Shown here one piece after another: positions 40,290 to 47,887 of a DNA stretch of 64,000 bases; within the stretch, counting starts at the first letter, position 1; every line of letters starts with the position of its first letter. Under the pieces are notes generated by a model. The model was not told the origin of the DNA, made no database searches, and saw nothing but the letters and a program-made list of their open reading frames with translations. The position numbers and the translations under genes are program-made. The DNA comes from Micromonospora sp. NBRC 110009 (GTDB lineage: Bacteria > Actinomycetota > Actinomycetes > Mycobacteriales > Micromonosporaceae). The stretch is from assembly GCF_030518795.1 (NCBI RefSeq), contig NZ_CP130427.1, positions 62,001-126,000 on the forward strand, in the 5' to 3' direction.

Positions 40290-40366
40290 TGATCGTGCTC
40301 GAACATGGAAGTAGTGGCCTCCATCCGCAGCGGAGGCCACTACTTCCTGGATCGAGCGCGATCTTG
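40289..40366. repeat. Double-hairpin repeat (type B), right copy, inverted
   Basis: It is the reverse complement of the left copy with few changes. The inner arms GGAAGTAGTGGCCTCC (40307-40322) and GGAGGCCACTACTTCC (40332-40347) are identical, the right outer arm is intact and the left outer arm has decayed slightly. It starts at the last base of the DUF559 stop codon and ends 10 bp before the next stop. Confidence 0.9.
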
Positions 40367-40376
40367 CCGATGAAGG

Positions 40377-41321
40377 TCAGGCGGCCAGGTACTTCTCCAG
40401 GTCGTCCAGGATCTTGTTGGCGGCGCCGACGCCGATGCCGGTCATCCAGACCTCGTCGGAGACCACGTGCGCCTTGCCCGCCTTGACCGCGGACAGGCCC
40501 TGCCAGAGGCTGCCGGCGGTGACCTTCACCTGCTCGGCGGCGGCCTTCTCGCCGTACGCGGTCACGAAGATGACGTCGCCGTCGACCTCGTTGACCCGCT
40601 CCGGGCTGACCACGTCGAAGCGCTTGTCCTCCTTGCCCGCCAGCAGCTGCCGCTCGGGGCGGCCCAGGCCGGTGTCACCGACCACGATGCCGGAGAACGA
40701 GTCCGGGCCGTAGACCCGGATGTTGCCCGGGATGAAGCGCACGATGGAGATCTTCCGCGACGACGCGTCGCCGAGCTTCGTGCCGAAGTCCTCGGCCCGC
40801 TTCTCGTAGGTGGCCAGCAGGTCCTTGGCCTGCTGCTCCTTGCCGAGCGCCTTGCCGTCGAGGAGGAAGTTCTCCTTCCAGGTGATGCCCACCTTCTCGG
40901 TGAAGACGGTCGGGGCGATGGCGGACAGCTCGTCGTAGAACTTCTCCTGGCGGAACTTGCTGCCGAGGATCAGGTCCGGCTTGAGCGCGGTGATCGCCTC
41001 CAGGTCGGGCTCGGTCAGCACGCCGACCTCCTTGATCCCGGCGAGCTTGTCCGCACCGAAGTAGGAGGGCCAGCTCTTCGCCTCACCGGCGGTGGCCGCG
41101 CCGACCGGGGTGACGCCCAGCGAGAGCGCGGTGTCGATCTTGTCGGTGTCGAGCACCACCACGCGCTTCGGCTCGGCGGGCACCTTGGTGGTGCCCATCG
41201 CGTGAGTGATCTCCCGGGTCTGGCCGGCGCCGGCGGTGGAGACGGGGTCGCTCTCCCCGCAGGCGGTGAGGCCGACGCCGAGGGCGAGGGCCGCGGTGAG
41301 AGCGACGGCGAGACGACGCAT
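40377..41321 (-). CDS. Ferric-siderophore ABC transporter, substrate-binding lipoprotein
   Basis: 314 residues with a lipoprotein signal (LGVGLTAC, Cys21) and a FecB/FhuD-like binding fold: PKRVVVLDTDKIDTALSLGVTPVG, LEAITALKPDLILGS, and a C-terminal SLWQGLSAVKAGKAHVVSDEVWM. Only a single long helix joins the lobes, as in siderophore binders. It should present ferric siderophore to the two permeases encoded upstream. ATG 41321 has GAAAGGA. It is the last gene of the four-gene operon, ending next to the right hairpin repeat. Confidence 0.93.
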   Translation of the reverse strand: MRRLAVALTAALALGVGLTACGESDPVSTAGAGQTREITHAMGTTKVPAEPKRVVVLDTDKIDTALSLGVTPVGAATAGEAKSWPSYFGADKLAGIKEVGVLTEPDLEAITALKPDLILGSKFRQEKFYDELSAIAPTVFTEKVGITWKENFLLDGKALGKEQQAKDLLATYEKRAEDFGTKLGDASSRKISIVRFIPGNIRVYGPDSFSGIVVGDTGLGRPERQLLAGKEDKRFDVVSPERVNEVDGDVIFVTAYGEKAAAEQVKVTAGSLWQGLSAVKAGKAHVVSDEVWMTGIGVGAANKILDDLEKYLAA

Positions 41322-41356
41322 CAGGGTCCTTTCGTGCGGTACGGGTCGACGCGCGG

Positions 41357-42199
41357 TCAGGCGTCGCCGACGGTGGAACCGGCCTGGGCCGGCACGCCGG
41401 CCGGTGCGGCCGAGGTCTGGGTGAGCGCGGGCACGACGAGCGGGGCGCCGGTGACCGGGCAGGGCACGACCACGCAGTCGAGCCCGAAGACGTCCCGGAC
41501 GAGGTCGGCGGTGAGGATCTCGCGCGGTGGCCCGGCGGCGACCACCGCGCCGGCCCGCATGGCGACCAGGTGGTCGGCGTACCGGGCGGCCTGGTTGAGG
41601 TCGTGCAGCACGGCGACCACCGTCCGGCCGCGTTCGGTCCGCAGCCGGTGCAGCAGATCCAGCACCTCCACCTGGTGGGCGAGGTCGAGGAAGGTGGTCG
41701 GCTCGTCCAGCAGCAGCGCCTCGGTGTCCTGGGCGAGGGTCATGGCGATCCAGACCCGCTGGCGCTGGCCGCCGGAGAGGGTGTCCACCGGCCGGTCGGC
41801 CAGTTCGGCCACGTCGGCCATGGTCATGGCCGTCTCGACGGCCCGGCCGTCCTCCGCCGACCACTGCCGCCACCACCGCTGGTAGGGCTGCCGGCCCCGG
41901 CCGACCAGGTCCGCGACGGTGATCCCCTCGGGCACCAGCGGGCTCTGCGGCAGCACGCCCAGGCGCCGGGCCACCTCGCGGGTGGGCAGTTCGCGGATCG
42001 CGCTGCCGTCCAGCAGCACGGTGCCGCGGCGCGGGGTGAGCAGCCGGGCCATGGTCCGCAGCAGGGTGGACTTGCCGCACGCGTTCGGCCCGACGATGAC
42101 CGTGAACGCGTCGGCGGGCAGGTCGAGGTCGAGCCCGTCCACGACGGTCCGGCCCTCGTAGCCGACGACCAGGTCGCGGGTGGACAGCATCGGCGTCAC
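41357..42199 (-). CDS. Ferric-siderophore ABC transporter, ATP-binding protein
   Basis: 280 residues of the FepC/FecE type: Walker A GPNACGKS (37-44), LGVLPQSPLVPEGITVADLVGRGRQPYQRWW, signature LSGGQRQRVWIA, Walker B ALLLDEPTTFLD and the switch histidine in VLHDLN. It powers import through the two permeases. GTG 42199 has a GGAGG site and overlaps the permease stop (GTGA), giving translational coupling; ATG 42190 is the alternative. The C-terminal 30 residues are a Pro/Ala-rich tail. Confidence 0.95.
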   Translation of the reverse strand: MTPMLSTRDLVVGYEGRTVVDGLDLDLPADAFTVIVGPNACGKSTLLRTMARLLTPRRGTVLLDGSAIRELPTREVARRLGVLPQSPLVPEGITVADLVGRGRQPYQRWWRQWSAEDGRAVETAMTMADVAELADRPVDTLSGGQRQRVWIAMTLAQDTEALLLDEPTTFLDLAHQVEVLDLLHRLRTERGRTVVAVLHDLNQAARYADHLVAMRAGAVVAAGPPREILTADLVRDVFGLDCVVVPCPVTGAPLVVPALTQTSAAPAGVPAQAGSTVGDA

Positions 42200-43245
42200 G
42201 AGCGCCTCCCTCGGGTCCGGAGCAGCAGGAACATCAGGTACGGCCCGCCGATCGCGGCGGTCAGCACACCGGCCGGGAGCTGGGTGGGGGCGAGCAGGCG
42301 CCGGCCGGCGAGGTCGGCCAGCACCAGCAGCAGCGCGCCGAGCAGGGCCGCGCAGAGCAGCGGGGGCCGCTCGGCGCGGACCAGCCGGCGGGCCACCTGC
42401 GGGGCGACCAGGGCGACGAAGTCGACCGCGCCCACCTGGGCGGTGACCGTGGCGGCCACCACCACGCCGGTGCCGGCCAGCCCGATCCGCCGGGCCACCG
42501 GGCGCAGCCCGATGCCGCGTGCCGTGTCGTCGTCGAGCGCGGCGCTGTGCAGCGCCCAGCCGGCCCAGAGCAGCACCGGCAGCAGCACGGCGAGGGTGCC
42601 CGCGATCCAGGCGGCCTCGGTCCAGCCCTTGCCGGCCAGGGTGCCGATCAGCCAGACCTGGGCGCGCAGCCCGTCGATCGGGTCGGCGGCGAGCATGACC
42701 ACCTCGGTCAGCGCCCGGAACGCGAAGGCCACCGCCACGCCGGCCAGGACGAACCGTTGCGCGGCCAGGCCGTGCCGGGCGCCGAGGGCGAACACCAGCA
42801 CGGCTGCGAGCAGCCCGCCGAGCAGCGCGGCCGGCGCGACGAGGATCGCCGCCGCGCCGCCGGTGAGCGCCACCGTGGCGGCCAGCCCGGCGCCCTGGGT
42901 GACGCCGATGACGTCGGGGCTGGCGAGCGGGTTCCGCGCCACGCTCTGGATCAGGGTGCCGGCCACGCCGAACGCCGCGCCGGCCACGGCCGCGAGCACC
43001 GCACGCGGCAGCCGCAGGTTCAGCACCACGAGGTCGTACGGGGTGCCGGCCCCGGAGAGCGCGCGCAGCACGTCGACCGGGGCGACGTACGGGGTGCCGA
43101 GCGAGAGACTGAGCACCACCGCGCCGGCGAGCAGCAGGAACAGGACACCTGCGACCACCACCGGCCGCCGCCGCACCCGCACGGCCACCGGCCCCACCCG
43201 CAACACCGACCCCCCGGCCAGCACGACGCCCGGCGCGCTCACCAC
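42196..43245 (-). CDS. Ferric-siderophore ABC transporter permease (FecCD family), second subunit
   Basis: 349 residues with about ten helices and the family blocks LRLPRAVLAAVAGAAFGVAGTLIQSVARNPLASPDVIGVTQGAGLA and VGAVDFVALVAPQVARRLV. It pairs with the permease encoded upstream to form the import channel. The start is GTG 43245 with GGGAGGGG upstream. The 100-bp gap between the two permease genes is unusual for this operon type and is filled by a 73-bp palindromic repeat. Confidence 0.94.
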   Translation of the reverse strand: MVSAPGVVLAGGSVLRVGPVAVRVRRRPVVVAGVLFLLLAGAVVLSLSLGTPYVAPVDVLRALSGAGTPYDLVVLNLRLPRAVLAAVAGAAFGVAGTLIQSVARNPLASPDVIGVTQGAGLAATVALTGGAAAILVAPAALLGGLLAAVLVFALGARHGLAAQRFVLAGVAVAFAFRALTEVVMLAADPIDGLRAQVWLIGTLAGKGWTEAAWIAGTLAVLLPVLLWAGWALHSAALDDDTARGIGLRPVARRIGLAGTGVVVAATVTAQVGAVDFVALVAPQVARRLVRAERPPLLCAALLGALLLVLADLAGRRLLAPTQLPAGVLTAAIGGPYLMFLLLRTRGRRS

Positions 43246-43258
43246 GCCCCCTCCCCTG

Positions 43259-43331
43259 CGCGATCTTGCACTTTCGGCCAGCCAGATGAGGCGTCTGCCC
43301 CCTTTGCCGGGGTGGCAAGTGCAAGATCGCG
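43259..43331. repeat. 73-bp palindromic element (type A) inside the iron-uptake operon
   Basis: Perfect 15-bp terminal inverted repeats (CGCGATCTTGCACTT) bound the element. It has the same 73-bp length and ends as the element inside hrpB. It occupies most of the gap between the two permease genes and could fold in the transcript. Confidence 0.85.
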
Positions 43332-43345
43332 AGGGCCGGCGGCGG

Positions 43346-44392
43346 TCACGCGGTCACCACCCGGGCGCGGCGGACCAGGAGGGCGAGCAGCGGGGCGCCG
43401 AGCAGCGCGGTGACGATCCCGGCCGGGACCTCGCCGGGCGGGGCGACCAGCCGGCCCACGATGTCGGCGGCGAGCAGCAGGGCCGGGCCGAGCAGCGCGG
43501 CGACCAGCAGGGTCCACCGGTGGTCCGCGCCGACCAGGGCCCGGGCCAGGTGCGGCACGGCCAGCCCGACGAAGGCGATCGGCCCGGCGGCCGCGACGGC
43601 GGCGCCGGTGAGCAGGACGGCGCCACCCCCGGCGCCGAGGCGGACCAGGGCGGTGCGGTGGCCCAGGCCACGGGCGACGTCATCGCCGAGGGCGAGCGCG
43701 TCGAGGCCCCGGGCGACGAGGGCGGCCAGCACCACGCCGGCGAGGACGAACGGGAGCACCTGCCCGGCGACGCCGACGTCCCGGCCGGTGAGCCCGCCGA
43801 CCACCCAGAAGCGGTACTCCTCGAAGGTGCGGGCGTCGATGCTGAGCAGCGCGTACACGACGGCGCCGAGGCTGGCGTCGAGGGCCGCGCCGACCAGCGC
43901 GAGGGTGACCGGGCTGGCGCCCTCGCGGGTGCGGTTGGCGACGGCGAAGACCAGCAGGCCGGCGAGGAGCGCGCCGGCGACGCCGAACCAGACGTACCCG
44001 GTAAGGGTGCTGACCCCGAAGACGGCGATGGCCAGCACCACGCCGAAGGACGCGCCGGCGCTGACGCCGAGGATGCGCGGCTCGGCGAGCGGATTGCGGG
44101 TGACGGCCTGGAACAGCACTCCGGCCACGGCGAGGGCGAGCCCGACGACCAGCCCCAGGGCGGTACGCGGCACCCGCAGCTCGCGGACGACGGTGGTGGC
44201 GTCGCCGCCGTCCGGGGCGACGAGGGCGTGCCACACCTGGTCGACGGGGAGCGGGCGGCTGCCGAGCGCCAGGCTGGCCAGCAGCACGACGATGAGCAGC
44301 AGCGCCGCCGCCAGGGCGACCGCGAGGCGGCGGCCGGGGCCTCGGCGGCTCGGCGTGCCGACCCGTTCGGGCCGGACGGCGACGGTGGTCAA
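43346..44392 (-). CDS. Ferric-siderophore ABC transporter permease (FecCD family), first subunit
   Basis: 348 residues with the same fold: LRVPRTALGLVVGLALAVAGVLFQAVTRNPLAEPRILGVSAGASFG, FEEYRFWVVGGLTGRD and GPIAFVGLAVPHLARALVG. It is the first gene of the operon permease-permease-ATPase-binding protein. The start appears to be TTG 44392, 5 nt after GGGAG; no better in-frame start is seen. Two palindromic iron boxes lie directly upstream, so the whole operon should be shut off by iron-loaded IdeR/DmdR. Confidence 0.93.
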   Translation of the reverse strand: MTTVAVRPERVGTPSRRGPGRRLAVALAAALLLIVVLLASLALGSRPLPVDQVWHALVAPDGGDATTVVRELRVPRTALGLVVGLALAVAGVLFQAVTRNPLAEPRILGVSAGASFGVVLAIAVFGVSTLTGYVWFGVAGALLAGLLVFAVANRTREGASPVTLALVGAALDASLGAVVYALLSIDARTFEEYRFWVVGGLTGRDVGVAGQVLPFVLAGVVLAALVARGLDALALGDDVARGLGHRTALVRLGAGGGAVLLTGAAVAAAGPIAFVGLAVPHLARALVGADHRWTLLVAALLGPALLLAADIVGRLVAPPGEVPAGIVTALLGAPLLALLVRRARVVTA

Positions 44393-44412
44393 CGGGTCTC
44401 CCGTCCCTCTGT

Positions 44413-44431
44413 TTAGGTTCGCCTTACCTTA
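44413..44431. promoter_or_regulatory. IdeR/DmdR iron box 1
   Basis: TTAGGTTCGCCTTACCTTA keeps the TTAGGT left half and ACCT right half of the 19-bp actinobacterial iron box TTAGGTTAGGCTAACCTAA. It lies 21 bp before the first permease gene. Confidence 0.75.
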
Positions 44432-44440
44432 ACCGAGCAG

Positions 44441-44456
44441 GTTAGGCATGCCTAAC
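44441..44456. promoter_or_regulatory. IdeR/DmdR iron box 2
   Basis: GTTAGGCATGCCTAAC is a perfect 16-bp palindrome sharing the GTTAGGC half-site of the iron box. With box 1 at 44413-44431 it gives two dimer sites side by side. Confidence 0.7.
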
Positions 44457-44486
44457 TCGGGCTCATCGATCTCCCGGGCGGCGGAC

Positions 44487-44517
44487 TTGCGCCTCCCCCG
44501 GGTGGAGGCGCGAGGGT
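44487..44517 (+). promoter_or_regulatory. MerR-type promoter with operator in a 19-bp spacer
   Basis: TTGCGC (44487-44492), a 19-nt spacer and GAGGGT (44512-44517). The inverted repeat GCGCCTCC-CCCGGGT-GGAGGCGC (44489-44511) fills the spacer, as at promoters that MerR-family proteins untwist. Confidence 0.7.
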
Positions 44518-44524
44518 GACGGGC

Positions 44525-45457
44525 ATGAACGGCGAGACGCGCTACTCGATCGGGGACGTCGCCCGGCGGACCGGGCTGACGGTCAAGACCATCCGGTTCT
44601 ACGCCGACCACGGCATCGCGCCACCGACCGACCGCAGCCCGACCGGCCAGCGTCGCTACGGCATCGAGGCCGTGGCCCGCCTCGACCTGGTACGCACCTT
44701 GCGCGACCTGGGGCTGGACCTGGCCACCATCCGCAAGGTCGCGGACCGGGAGATCCCGCTCGCCGAGGTCGCCGCGGCGCACGCCGAGGCGCTGGCCACC
44801 CAGATCCGGGTGCTGCGCCTGCGCCACGCGGTACTCACCGCGGTCGCCCGACGCGGATCCACCCCCGAGGAGATGGACCTCCTGCACAAGCTGGCCAGAC
44901 TCTCCGACGACGAGCGTCGGCGCCTGATCGACGAGTTCCTCGACGCGGCCTTCGCCGGCCTGCGGTCGGATCCCGGGTTCGCGGGCATCAGCCGCTCCCT
45001 GACCCCCGAACTGCCCGACGACCCGCAGCCAGAGCAGGTCGAGGCGTGGCTGGAGGTGGCCGAACTGTCCCGGGACCCGGATTTCCGGGCCAGCATGCGG
45101 CGCCTGGCGGAGCAGCACGCCGCGGACCAGGCCGGCGCCACCGGCGTACGTCGGGACGCGGTCGCGCTGGTCCGTGACGAGGCCGCCGCGGCCCTGGCCG
45201 CCGGCGTCGAGCCGGCCTCGCCCCGGGCCGATCCGGTCGTCGCCGCGGCCACCGCCCGGTACGCGCGGCTCTGCGGTCGCCCCGACGACCTCGGCCTGCG
45301 GCGGCGCCTGCTGGACCGGCTGGAGGCGGCGAACGACCCACGCCGCGAGCGCTACCTGCACCTGCTCTCCGTGATCAACGGCTGGCCGGCGACCGAGAGC
45401 CTCGCCCCGGTGCTCGACTGGGCCATCCGCGCCCTGCGCGCCCGGACCTCCGGGTAG
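44525..45457 (+). CDS. MerR-family transcriptional regulator
   Basis: 310 residues. The winged helix RYSIGDVARRTGLTVKTIRFYADHGIAPPTDRSPTGQRRYG and the dimerisation helix (about 75-110) are followed by a long effector domain of about 200 residues without a known ligand motif. It ends LINGW-like helices. ATG 44525 is chosen because the -10 hexamer ends 7 nt upstream, giving a leaderless message; GTG 44516 overlaps that hexamer. The promoter has the 19-bp spacer and internal dyad expected of MerR autoregulation. There is no obvious target operon apart from its own gene. Confidence 0.9.
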   Translation: MNGETRYSIGDVARRTGLTVKTIRFYADHGIAPPTDRSPTGQRRYGIEAVARLDLVRTLRDLGLDLATIRKVADREIPLAEVAAAHAEALATQIRVLRLRHAVLTAVARRGSTPEEMDLLHKLARLSDDERRRLIDEFLDAAFAGLRSDPGFAGISRSLTPELPDDPQPEQVEAWLEVAELSRDPDFRASMRRLAEQHAADQAGATGVRRDAVALVRDEAAAALAAGVEPASPRADPVVAAATARYARLCGRPDDLGLRRRLLDRLEAANDPRRERYLHLLSVINGWPATESLAPVLDWAIRALRARTSG

Positions 45458-45483
45458 CCCGGTTTCACCTGGTTCACCCCCCC

Positions 45484-45489
45484 TACGCT
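45484..45489 (+). promoter_or_regulatory. -10 hexamer TACGCT for the yciI-like gene
   Basis: TACGCT ends 6 nt before ATG 45496. Confidence 0.45.
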
Positions 45490-45495
45490 GGCACC

Positions 45496-45855
45496 ATGCG
45501 ATTCGACCAGCACACCGTGGTCCTCCTGGTCCGACCGGACGACCCGCCCGAGCTGCCCCGGGACGCGGCCGACCGGTTGCAGCACGCGCACCTGGCCCAC
45601 CAGGCGGGGTTGGTGGAGCAGGGGGCGGTCCTGGCCGCCGGCCCGTTCCTCGGCGGCGACGACGAGCGGATCCGGGGCTTCGCCGTGCTCTCGGTGGATC
45701 CGCAGATGGCCCGCGAGCTCTACGCCAACGACCCCGCGGTGAGTTCCGGGCAACTGGTCGCCCGGGTGATGAGCTGGCTGGTGCCGGAGGGTGTGCTCCG
45801 CTTCGAGCAGGTCCCGGTGCCCACCTCCATGCTGGAGATGGCCGCCGGGGACTAG
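45496..45855 (+). CDS. YciI-like protein
   Basis: 119 residues with the ferredoxin-like YciI fold: HTVVLLVRPDD, LQHAHLAHQAGLVEQGAVLAAGPF and IRGFAVLSVDPQMARELYANDPAVSSGQL. The conserved His of HLAHQ and the Asp of ANDP are the putative active-site residues of the family, whose reaction is mostly unknown. The final codons GAC-TAG fall in the ACTAGT duplicated by insertion of the IS4 element, and the stop is preserved. Confidence 0.88.
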   Translation: MRFDQHTVVLLVRPDDPPELPRDAADRLQHAHLAHQAGLVEQGAVLAAGPFLGGDDERIRGFAVLSVDPQMARELYANDPAVSSGQLVARVMSWLVPEGVLRFEQVPVPTSMLEMAAGD

Positions 45856-45856
45856 T

Positions 45857-47372
45857 CCCAACGCCGTTCAGTTAGGGCGGTGGTTGGTTGGTCAAGGTTC
45901 GTTGGTGATGACGTCGATGCTGGTGGTGGCCTTGTAGGTGCGGCGATCGATGTTCGGTCCGCGGGCCTGGTACTTGGAGTTCGAGCGTTTGATCATGCGG
46001 GTCTTGGTGCGGATGCGACGTTCGGGCAGCAGGTCGGCCAGGACACGTTCGCCGATGACACCGACCAGGTCGATGACGGTATCGGCGATGACGCCGGCGG
46101 CGTGGACGACCTGGTCGCGGGCGGCGTTGAGGGCGGTGGTGAAACTGGCCCGGTCCGGGTCGAGGCCGGGCCGGCTGTCGGTGGCGTCGACCATGGCGGT
46201 CCGCAGCACCTGGTAGACGATTAGCAGGGCGTGGATCTCCTGGTCGACGCCGTCGGGGGTGCGGGCACGCAGGACCCGGCCGCCGAGGATGGTGGACTTG
46301 AGTTCCAGGTAGGCGGTCTCGATCTCCCATCGCTGGTGGTAGAGGGCGACGAGGTCGGCGGCTGGGTAGCGACGCGGGTCGAGCAGAGTGGTGATGAGCC
46401 GGTAGTCGCCGGTGTGGTGGCCGGCGGTGGTGGTGATGCTGATCCGGGCCTCGATCACGCGGACGTGCTGGCCGCCGATGACCGACAGCCAGGAACCGTC
46501 GCGGTAGCGGCGGATCAGCGGGAGCCCGCGGCCGGTCTTGCAGCGGATCAGCAGGTCCGCTCCGGTCGCGGTGAATGTGGCGATCAGGTCGGCGGCGGCG
46601 TAGTTGCGGTCGGCCAGTAGCAGCATCCCGGCGCGTAGGCTGCGGGCGAGCTGCCGTGCCTGGACCGTCTCGCCGGTGGTGCTCGGGTCGAACACGGCGT
46701 CGATGACCGATCGGGTGCCGCAGGCCAACAGGGCGCTCAGCCGCAGTGTCGGGTAGCCGGAGCCGCCGTTGTTACACCGGTGTTTGACGTAGCGGCGCAG
46801 GTTGGCCGTCGAGTCCGCTACGGCGATCACGGTGCCGTCGATGACGACCGGCAGCAGGCCCCGCCACCACACGGTGGCGACGGCACCGGTGGCCGCTGGG
46901 CCTCGTAGCAGGTCGAACAAGGCCCGCAGTGGTGCTGAGCCGAGTCGTTGCCGGGCCTGGCGTAACGCGCTGCCGCTGGGGTCCGGTATCGGCAGCCCGC
47001 GCAGGCCGGCGACGAGTTTCGCCCACACCTGCCGGTAGCCGAGGTCGGCGAACAGACAGCCGGCCAGCAGCAGGTACACCACCACCCGGGCCGGCAACAG
47101 ACGGACCCGTCGCTGCGTACGCCGGGTGGTGGCCAGCACCTCATCGACCATCTCGAACGGCACGAGGCGGGTCAACTCACCGAGATGACCCGCCGCGAAC
47201 GGTCCGGCAGCTACCGTGACCGTCCGTGTTATGGCAATCTGATCCACCGAGCGGGGTTCCTGGTTCGGGTTGTCTTGGAGTGACAAACCTTGATACCGGA
47301 ACCCCGCCTCTCACTTCCTGATCAACACACCCCTTGACCAGCCCCGCCCACGCCTAACTGAACGGCGTTGGG
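45857..47372 (-). mobile_element. Complete IS4-family insertion sequence (1,516 bp)
   Basis: Perfect 20-bp terminal inverted repeats CCCAACGCCGTTCAGTTAGG (45857-45876) and its complement (47353-47372) flank a single transposase gene. The target duplication is ACTAGT (45851-45856 and 47373-47378), or CTAG if the repeat is counted one base further, because the target is itself palindromic. It has no passenger gene. The intact ends, duplication and open frame indicate a recent insertion. Confidence 0.93.
45892..47247 (-). CDS. IS4-family DDE transposase
   Basis: About 451 residues. An N-terminal IS4 domain (RLVPFEMVDEVLATTRRTQRRVRLLPARVVVYLLLA) is followed by the DDE core: VIDGTVIAVADS, LLADRNYAAADL and the signature Y-(2)-R-(3)-E-(6)-K realised as YHQRWEIETAYLELK. 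GTG 47247 is preferred for its AGGAA site; TTG 47286 would add 13 residues. No frameshift or stop interrupts it, so it should be active. The basic C-terminus overlaps nothing else. Confidence 0.93.
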   Translation of the reverse strand: MDQIAITRTVTVAAGPFAAGHLGELTRLVPFEMVDEVLATTRRTQRRVRLLPARVVVYLLLAGCLFADLGYRQVWAKLVAGLRGLPIPDPSGSALRQARQRLGSAPLRALFDLLRGPAATGAVATVWWRGLLPVVIDGTVIAVADSTANLRRYVKHRCNNGGSGYPTLRLSALLACGTRSVIDAVFDPSTTGETVQARQLARSLRAGMLLLADRNYAAADLIATFTATGADLLIRCKTGRGLPLIRRYRDGSWLSVIGGQHVRVIEARISITTTAGHHTGDYRLITTLLDPRRYPAADLVALYHQRWEIETAYLELKSTILGGRVLRARTPDGVDQEIHALLIVYQVLRTAMVDATDSRPGLDPDRASFTTALNAARDQVVHAAGVIADTVIDLVGVIGERVLADLLPERRIRTKTRMIKRSNSKYQARGPNIDRRTYKATTSIDVITNEP

Positions 47373-47373
47373 A

Positions 47374-47847
47374 CTAGTCCTCCGCGGCCTGACGGCTGCC
47401 CGGCACCACCGGCATCGGCCACACCCCGGTGCGCGGCGCCGTGGGCAGTTCCACCTGGTGATCCGACCAGACGTAGGTCTCGGGCAGCAGATCCGTCACC
47501 GGGACCGCGCGCAGCCCGTCCGGCGGCCCGACGATCACCTTGATCGACGGGAAGTAGTCGAGGAGTACCTGCCGGCACCGGCCGCACGGCGGGATGACGC
47601 CCCGGCCCCGGTCGCCGACCGCGACGATGGTCTCCAGGTCGCCGGCGCCCTGGGTGGCGGCGGCGCCGATCGCCACCACCTCGGCGCACGGGCCCCCGGT
47701 GAAGTGGTAGACGTTCACGCCGGTGAAGACCCGGCCGTCGGTGGTTCGCGCGGCGGCGGCGACGGTGTGGTTCTCGCTGCGGCAGCGCAGCTTCGCGACA
47801 GCGGTGGCGGCCTGCACCAGCGCCCGGTCGGTGTCCCGCATGATCAT
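47374..47847 (-). CDS. cdd: Cytidine deaminase
   Basis: 157 residues with the zinc site GGPCAEVVAIG (Cys and catalytic Glu) and PCGRCRQVLLDY (two Cys), the tetrameric CDA layout in which all three ligands are cysteines. A blasticidin-S-deaminase-like relative is possible. ATG 47847 is preferred. Upstream in-frame GTG 47895 lies in the end of the adjacent TnpB element, and a TAGAGT hexamer (47882-47877) sits between. Its TAG stop lies in the duplicated ACTAGT at the IS4 border, so the insertion left it intact. Confidence 0.88.
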   Translation of the reverse strand: MIMRDTDRALVQAATAVAKLRCRSENHTVAAAARTTDGRVFTGVNVYHFTGGPCAEVVAIGAAATQGAGDLETIVAVGDRGRGVIPPCGRCRQVLLDYFPSIKVIVGPPDGLRAVPVTDLLPETYVWSDHQVELPTAPRTGVWPMPVVPGSRQAAED

Positions 47848-47887
47848 CCCGTCCGTCGTCGACCCGGTCGGCGAAAACTCTAGTGCG

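Noticed and set aside
39131..40366. CRISPR array or toxin-antitoxin pair around the DUF559 gene
   Set aside because: The repeats are only two, palindromic and inverted, with no spacers. Although the protein has an AbiEi-like N-terminus, there is no partner toxin gene next to it.
40377..44392. Siderophore biosynthesis cluster
   Set aside because: Only the four uptake genes are present; no NRPS or NIS synthetase lies nearby.
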